From the NCBI GenBank assembly GCA_028554645.1, contig JAQOOI010000079.1, forward strand, positions 2,046,001 through 2,110,000: DNA of 64,000 nucleotides. The letters run 5' to 3'. This stretch comes from Omphalotus guepiniiformis (Eukaryota; Basidiomycota; Agaricomycetes; Agaricales; Omphalotaceae). Shown here piece after piece: positions 58,698-64,000 of this stretch; the first letter of the stretch is position 1, and every line of letters starts with the position of its first letter. A model generated the notes under the pieces. It had not been told where the DNA came from. It made no database searches and saw only the letters and a list, made by a program, of their open reading frames with translations. The position numbers and the translations under genes are program-made.

Positions 58698-59002
58698 TCA
58701 CGGTGTATAATTTTGCTTTGTAGTTTTTGTTTTTCGGTTTTGCTTTGAAGAGTTGGTATTTTAGGATAGAATAATGCGATGTGTATAATTGATTGAACAA
58801 ATTTGAGGTCGGAAGTTACAATTACGAGCTCTTGGGAAGCTTGTTGAGAGTATGTAAGTACAGTATCGACGAGCCTGGGCGCTAAAGCTCACCACAACTC
58901 TAAATTCTCCCACGGCTAATTTTTCGCCTGTTACAGTGGCATACACCCCGTCACTACACTGAACACCATTTCTGCACCTTTTTGTGGGTATTCTTATACA
59001 TC

Positions 59003-59885
59003 ATGAACATTCGACTAGCAAGGGTGCGTTATATCTTCCTTAGCTCGGATTTACACATCAGTGAGCCCCACAGGTCTGGCTTTTTCATCTCCAATTTCGC
59101 CTTCACTTTCACTGAAATTTGATACGGCTCCTCCCAAGGCAGGGGATATCATGGGCATGCAAGCTGCGAACCTGATCAATTTACCTGAAAATTATAGTTC
59201 GAAGCTATGTATGGACGCTCTCACGTTATAGTGCAGGACTCTCGAGAACTCAAGAAATGAAATACACCATTACACAGGGATATACCATATAGCGACCTGG
59301 CCTCAGCTTTCGTTCGTTGCGGAAGATAGTAAAGGGAGAATTGTGGGATACGTTTTGGCAAAGATGTGAGGAAATCCGGGTTATCATTTTGATTGTGTTT
59401 ATGATGATATCTGAGCATGATAAGTTCTAGAGACGAAGATTCTGATGATTCAAAGGAACCAGTGCATGGCCATATCAACTCTATTTCTGTTATTCGGTCA
59501 TATAGACGACTAGGGCTTGCGAAGAAGTTGATGTTGCTTTCTCGTGAGCCTCAATCCAATCCATTTGCGTTTTCCCTGGACCTATGTTCATTATTCATTA
59601 TACACATCCTTCACAATGACATTCTAGAAGATGCTATGGTATCGGTATACCATGCCAAATACGTGTCGTTGCATGTCAGAGAAACAAACAAAGCTGCGAT
59701 TGCTTTGTATAGAGATACGTTAGGGTTTGAGGTCGTGGAAGTGGAGAAGAAATACTGTGCGTGTCCGCGAGAGCTCATTTTCATTCAACAAGGTTAAATC
59801 TGATTTGATACCATTATTTATAGATGGGGATGGAGAGAATGCGTATTCTATGCGCTTGGTACTTCATGACTATGTAGATGCATAA
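59003..59885 (+). CDS. N-alpha-acetyltransferase 10 (Naa10/Ard1), catalytic subunit of NatA
   Basis: Transfers acetyl from acetyl-CoA to the N-termini of nascent proteins, normally with Naa15 on the ribosome. Six exons: MNIRLAR, then [20 protein letters not shown] 69-nt intron (GTATGG...ACACAG) gives [33 protein letters not shown] follows, then [20 protein letters not shown], which holds the acetyl-CoA motif [26 protein letters not shown] and [18 protein letters not shown] come next. A last intron starting GTGTCC leads to [20 protein letters not shown] and a TAA at 59883. An unspliced reading would stop at 59797 and miss the conserved DG-(E/D)-AYxMR end. The protein is short, without the acidic tail seen in animals. 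Confidence 0.9.
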
Positions 59886-60215
59886 CATCTTCGGGCTCTC
59901 ATTTGATTTTCATCCCAATCCCATTGAGATCCCTCCTTATGATTTCGTAATAGTTGGGCTTCAGTCGATATACATAGAAGATGTGGAAGGATGTTGAAAT
60001 ATGGATGATTTTAATAAGATATCTTAACAGATGTATTAGGTGTTTCGCGAAAGAGCAAATTGGTCTTTTTACAATGCCAGCTCTTTGTCCTCACGCAAGG
60101 GTCCAAGGACACGCCACTGACTCGTCACGGTCTTCTTTTGACGCTGATCACGAGCCCCAAAGTTCTTAGTTCTTTGTTTCTCGACCACCACCATATTCCT
60201 GTATATTACCCTCCA

Positions 60216-61141
60216 ATGAACCTCAACGAGGATAATTCGCTAGCTCTTGCCAACAAACTAGTACGTGATCCCAGTTCCGCTTTGATTCCTTTGAATCATC
60301 CTAAAGTGTTTCAATTTTCAGGCTCAATTACACTTGAGTGACTCCAGTGGCTCGAGTGGCGTTCGTCCCGAAAACTGTCAATCTAAAACAGAAAACAACC
60401 GCGTCGAGGGAGGAGGCTGGATAGCATACAAGTTCAATAACCAAACTTCCACACTCGAAAACCTTGAATCTTTCATCTCTCGGTACCCACCGAGCCGAAT
60501 AACTAATGATCAATGCGAGTGGATTGCTATTGCCAATGCTGTCGATAGAGACACCGTCAAATCAAGTCTCCGACCACCTCCGAGTCGTATCGATGAAATG
60601 AAAGCAGCTTTCAAGGAATTAGCTTCTTCTCATCGCAAAGACGGAAATATAACCCTCACAGTCTCTTCCTTGGACCGACTCGCACGCGAATATAACGTCA
60701 CAAGCGGTAAATGGCTTATATTCTCCGACCAAGAGAACATCGATATACTTTGGGCGAAGGTCGTGCATCTCGTTTGTATGGTCAGAAGAAGAGGGTCAGC
60801 GAAGGTGTCTCCTAATAAAGGGGATGGAAACCACGTTATTTGTGTTTATGTGGAAGACTTTTCGGATATGGAGGATGTTATGGGGTTAAGGAAGGATTTG
60901 AGGAGTATTGGGGTCACTCAGAAGATTAGGTTTAAGATGGACGCGTATACTCATTTGGAGATTTATGGGAGTAATTCTTGGGGGATTAGGCCGAGTCGGT
61001 ATTGTGAGTAGGAAGGTTTGGCGGCTTGGTAGCGTATTTTCGCTTTGTTTGTACTGCTATTATCTTGTTCATTCGCTAATTTGGCTCCATAAAGATGCAC
61101 AAATGATTGCTTCACGAGCTTGGTCCCAACTGAGGGTATGA
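60216..61141 (+). CDS. UPF0696 / DUF1917 family protein (BLES03-like)
   Basis: The ATG at 60216 (MNLNEDNSLALANKL) is joined over an intron (GTACGT...TTTCAG) to AQLHLSDSSGSSG. The domain shows GGWIAYKF, ESFISRYPPSR, SGKWLIFSDQENIDILWAKV, GDGNHVICVYVEDFSDMEDV, LRKDLRSIGVTQKIRFKMDA and YTHLEIYGSNSWGIRPSRY. These are the conserved blocks of the family, whose role is poorly known. Read straight, it stops at 61011. However, TATTGTGAGTAGG contains a strong donor, and splicing to the acceptor at 61094 gives a tail YAQMIASRAWSQ, stop at 61141, which I prefer. Confidence 0.8.
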
Positions 61142-61362
61142 AAATATGAGGGCGTTCAAAAGTATGCGAAACTCGATCGAAAGCAAACGATCGCTTCAAA
61201 AGCCTCCGCGGCAGTATCGAGTCGGGTATATGTAAACAGCGTCAATACCATGCGAATTTATTTCCTACAGTACAAAAGGGAATAAATGATATCGTTATTC
61301 GTTTCACTTCCTTTCCTTCTTCGACGAGAGCATCAATCATAACAAGCAACAAGTTCACTTCT

Positions 61363-62008
61363 TCAAAGATGGATATGAGGAATCGAAATTGAAGGGACCT
61401 TGATATTATACTTCTTCGGGCAACCTTTGCAGACGGCCGGCTAAAAAAGAAAAAAGAAAAGCAATCATCAATGAATACAATGAATACACGCTCATCTATG
61501 AGCTACTTAGGGAGGAATGACGACGAAAGGGGACGACGTACGAAATTCGTTCCGAGCTCTACAGCAGCTGCGATACATGCCGCATCCGAAATGACATCTG
61601 AAAACGCCGAAGAAGATATATTACATTAACATCTCGTCTTTTCAACCCATTCATAGTAAAAATGACATGACTGACCGATTTCAGCTTGAGCAGCGGCGAT
61701 ACCACATGAAGCCACTACAAGCATGGCAGTGAGTTGTCTTGCAACAAGAAATCAATTGAAGCGGGAAGGATCGTCTTACCAGTGGGTGCAAGATCAATGG
61801 CACACTCTAAACAAATCAACATGAGTACCCATTCTGAAAAGGAAGAAAACCAAAATGTACGGTGTACCCACTTTTTAATATCACACTGATCTCCCCCCCT
61901 CGCATATAAACCACTGTCGCTATCCAACCTAGAAGGCCCAGGTCTAGCTTGAACCAACACGACAGAAGAAACGGAAACGATAAGTGTAGCAATAGCAGAG
62001 AAACGCAT
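61363..62008 (-). CDS. Small secreted protein with paired cysteines (fungal calcium-binding-like)
   Basis: The ATG at 62008 opens a signal peptide (RFSAIATLIVSVSSVVLVQA), then RPGPSRLDSDSGLYARGGDQ and CDIKK. Short introns separate small exons reading CAIDLAPT, VASCGIAAAQAEI, SDAACIAAAVELGTNF and PAVCKGCPKKYNIKVPSI, with the stop at 61363. The alanine-rich helices with regularly placed cysteines resemble the small basidiomycete secreted proteins related to the fungal calcium-binding (CBP1-like) family. The assignment is tentative. A TATA-like TATAAAAAGG lies about 125 bp upstream (62129-62137 on the plus strand). Confidence 0.65.
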
Positions 62009-63538
62009 GTTTGGTGTTTGGGGGGTCTTCGGGAGGAATGAGGTGTGTTTGCTTCAGCAAATCAAATGAGTCGAACTAGTGGCCAGCACAGTCGAGTGAG
62101 GAAAGACATGTTTTGGCAGGGTAGGGCCTTTTTATATCAGTTTTGTGACCGAACTACAGGAGACTACGTGGGGTTTCGTAGATGATACTCATCTCATCTG
62201 AGTGTAACAAGGTATAACACCGCCCCGGATTGAAAATAAGTGTTACAGATTCAGGTAACAGCGGTTTCCGCGTGTATCATCAGGTATCAGCTTGTTGTTG
62301 AGAGTTACCGTGTCAAAGTTACAGTAAAGACTGGAGCACTCAGCAATTCGCCTCGAGCGCAGGATACCAGAGGATATCAGAGGATACCTTCAAGTTATTG
62401 CCCATTGTTTACTTTGAAAATCAACATCGAAATGGTGATAGTGATACATATCTTGCAAAGCAGTGTATACCCAGCGTGCGCTGGTCCCACAAGGTTAAAC
62501 GTTTCAGCTTTGGCGCAGCGCATATATACAAGTAACCCAACATCCGAGTAGGGTACGTAGACATCACATGTTCGGACGCTCGGCCGCTCGGGCGAGCAGG
62601 CTTGAAGAGCTCCAGAACGTTGGCTGAAGAAACAGAAACAGAAATGAAAAGACAGAAGAAAGGAAACCAGCACTGGGTTGAGAGGGAAGCTGAGGTCCCG
62701 ATGCTATGCAGGTATTGCAGATGGCGGTGGTACCTGAGCTCGCGCGCGGCACGCGAAACGAATTTGTCAAACGAAATTTCATACACCGTCACACTGTGCC
62801 GGAGCACTGCCGACGATTTATTATTACATCCGGGCCGTAAGCCCTCGGTTATGGTGTGCGTCGGCGACCCCTCCACAGCTGTTTGATTCAATTGTAGTGA
62901 AGATCCTCAACTTACGAAGTTGTGACTATGGATTCAAAGATGAGCATGATTTTCACTGTTCAGATACCAACTGTCGGAGGCTCGGAGCGGAGGGAACATC
63001 TAGGAACACACGATGTGATTGTGTTCCTTTGTACGCGTATTGTACCTATCATTGTCAATGAAAGTGAATCAAATTGTTATTTCAACGGAATCACTACTTA
63101 AAGGCTGGACAGGACTGTCAGGACACCGCGATCGCATCATCTATCTATCGTGTGAGAAGTTGTCAACTTGTAAACTTCTTTGAGACAGTAAGTAGGAGAG
63201 TCACTGAGTCGCGAGGAAGAAATACATCAGGAGGACTCATACATACGTGATAGCAACTATGTAGCCTCGAACTTCGAGCAACATAGACAGCGTGGATATT
63301 TCGAACTGCACAGTGCAGAGTAGTTCATACTAATAGGTAGATATGTCACTCCGTTACATTAAGTTACATAAGTACATGATACAGCAGATAGAGTAGATAT
63401 CGGGGCCATACAAAGCAGTCGTGCAGTTCTGAACACCATATACGTAGATCAAAGACACAAAACAGCTAGCATGGAAGAATACACACGACACATGACACAC
63501 ACAACATCACATCCTCCTCACCCAACAACCAATCCTCC
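62009..63538. other. Gene-poor interval
   Basis: The promoter of the small secreted protein lies at its left end. The rest (62.2-63.5 kb) has no frame I can support. Minus-strand frames at 62421-62891 have no recognisable feature. Confidence 0.5.
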
Positions 63539-64000
63539 TCACCCAACAACCAACCTAAACACACCAGCCTTCCAATCCAACACACATCCTCTAAACCACT
63601 TCCTATCCAACAAATAATCAACCCTCTTAACACCTTGCGCTCTCTCCACATTCTCCAACGACCCCATCGCTTTACATCTTCTCGCATACGCCCTAGCCAC
63701 CGCAGTCTCCTGCGACACCGTCAATCGCGCCCAATCAACATGTGATATTCTCGTATGGAGATGTCGATGAATAGCAATCAACACGTCTCCAAACGTGATT
63801 GGAGGCTGAGTACCAGTAGGATCGACACTGAAACCTGGTGATGAAGGTGCTGGTCCCATGGTACCGTTATAATATGGATTATACTGAATATCAATGGGCC
63901 ACTCGGGTATGAGGTCGCATATGATACGAAGGCGATTGATAGGTGGATGAGTAGCAGGTTCAGCTAAAGCTTCTGCTGATAACGGACGGAATTGCCCTAT
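63539..64000 (-). CDS. DUF6699 domain protein, C-terminal part
   Basis: The frame runs off the right edge and stops at 63539. It reads RLRIICDLIPEWPIDI, a proline-rich link, ITFGDVLIAIHRHLHTRISH, VDWARLTVSQE, AYARRCKAM, VKRVDYLLDRKWFRGCVLDW and FRLVVG. These are the characteristic blocks of DUF6699, a domain common and often multicopy in mushroom-forming fungi, function unknown. The N-terminal part lies outside the window, so length and integrity cannot be judged. Confidence 0.8.
   Translation of the reverse strand: MGQFRPLSAEALAEPATHPPINRLRIICDLIPEWPIDIQYNPYYNGTMGPAPSSPGFSVDPTGTQPPITFGDVLIAIHRHLHTRISHVDWARLTVSQETAVARAYARRCKAMGSLENVERAQGVKRVDYLLDRKWFRGCVLDWKAGVFRLVVG

Noticed and set aside
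59798..59885. Non-coding 3' UTR after the apparent Naa10 stop at 59797
   Set aside because: It contains the conserved [13 protein letters not shown] end of the family, reached by a GT-AG intron, so it is coding.

Overview
The window is nuclear DNA of a filamentous fungus, most likely a mushroom-forming basidiomycete (Agaricomycetes). The genes carry many short introns (about 50-70 nt). The families are typical of that group: NACHT-ankyrin and WD40 STAND proteins, a PIF/Harbinger-type transposase, chromodomain Ty3/gypsy elements, DUF7729 and DUF6699 proteins, a Zn2Cys6 regulator and a GH18 chitinase family. No rRNA, tRNA or CRISPR array was recognised.

Left part (1-16 kb) is a transposon graveyard. 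A minus-strand gag-bearing element (about 0.8-3.3 kb) is cut on its left by the 3' end of a plus-strand chromodomain gypsy element (1-781). On its right it is cut by a full-length gypsy element on the minus strand (3351-9649). That element has 461-bp LTRs differing at one position, a 5-bp GCTCG target duplication, a -1 frameshift heptamer and a Tf1-like self-priming arrangement. Its protease motif is altered and its integrase has an in-frame TGA. Next come a decayed WD40 array, a Harbinger-like transposase with an in-frame TGA, and an orphan ankyrin-repeat fragment.

Middle-left (16-28 kb) holds ordinary single-copy genes: a D-amino-acid oxidase (-), a GH28 rhamnogalacturonase-like enzyme (+), an F-box-like protein (+) and a DUF7729 membrane protein (+), with a gene-poor 3 kb gap.

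Middle-right (28.7-51 kb) is the most interesting part, a locally duplicated block. Two minus-strand NACHT-ankyrin (NLR-like) genes lie at 28.7-32.9 and 39.7-44.0 kb. They are interleaved with three copies of a GH18 chitinase gene: an internally deleted pseudogene at 34.6-35.7, a copy at 37.9-39.4 lacking a signal peptide and with a changed catalytic motif, and an intact copy at 47.8-49.5. There are also two copies of the ribosomal protein eS6 gene: a dead one at 36.1-36.9 and the functional one at 49.98-50.95. The first NLR has 21 nearly identical 33-residue ankyrin repeats that vary only at a few fixed positions, as expected of fungal recognition receptors. It also carries an in-frame TGA in the NACHT domain. 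The second has more diverged repeats and a one-base frameshift near its C-terminus.

Right part (51-64 kb) is housekeeping and regulation: uS15 (+) divergent from eS6, a Zn2Cys6 transcription factor (+), an Naa10-type N-terminal acetyltransferase (+), a UPF0696/DUF1917 protein (+), a small secreted cysteine-containing protein (-) and the C-terminal part of a DUF6699 protein (-).
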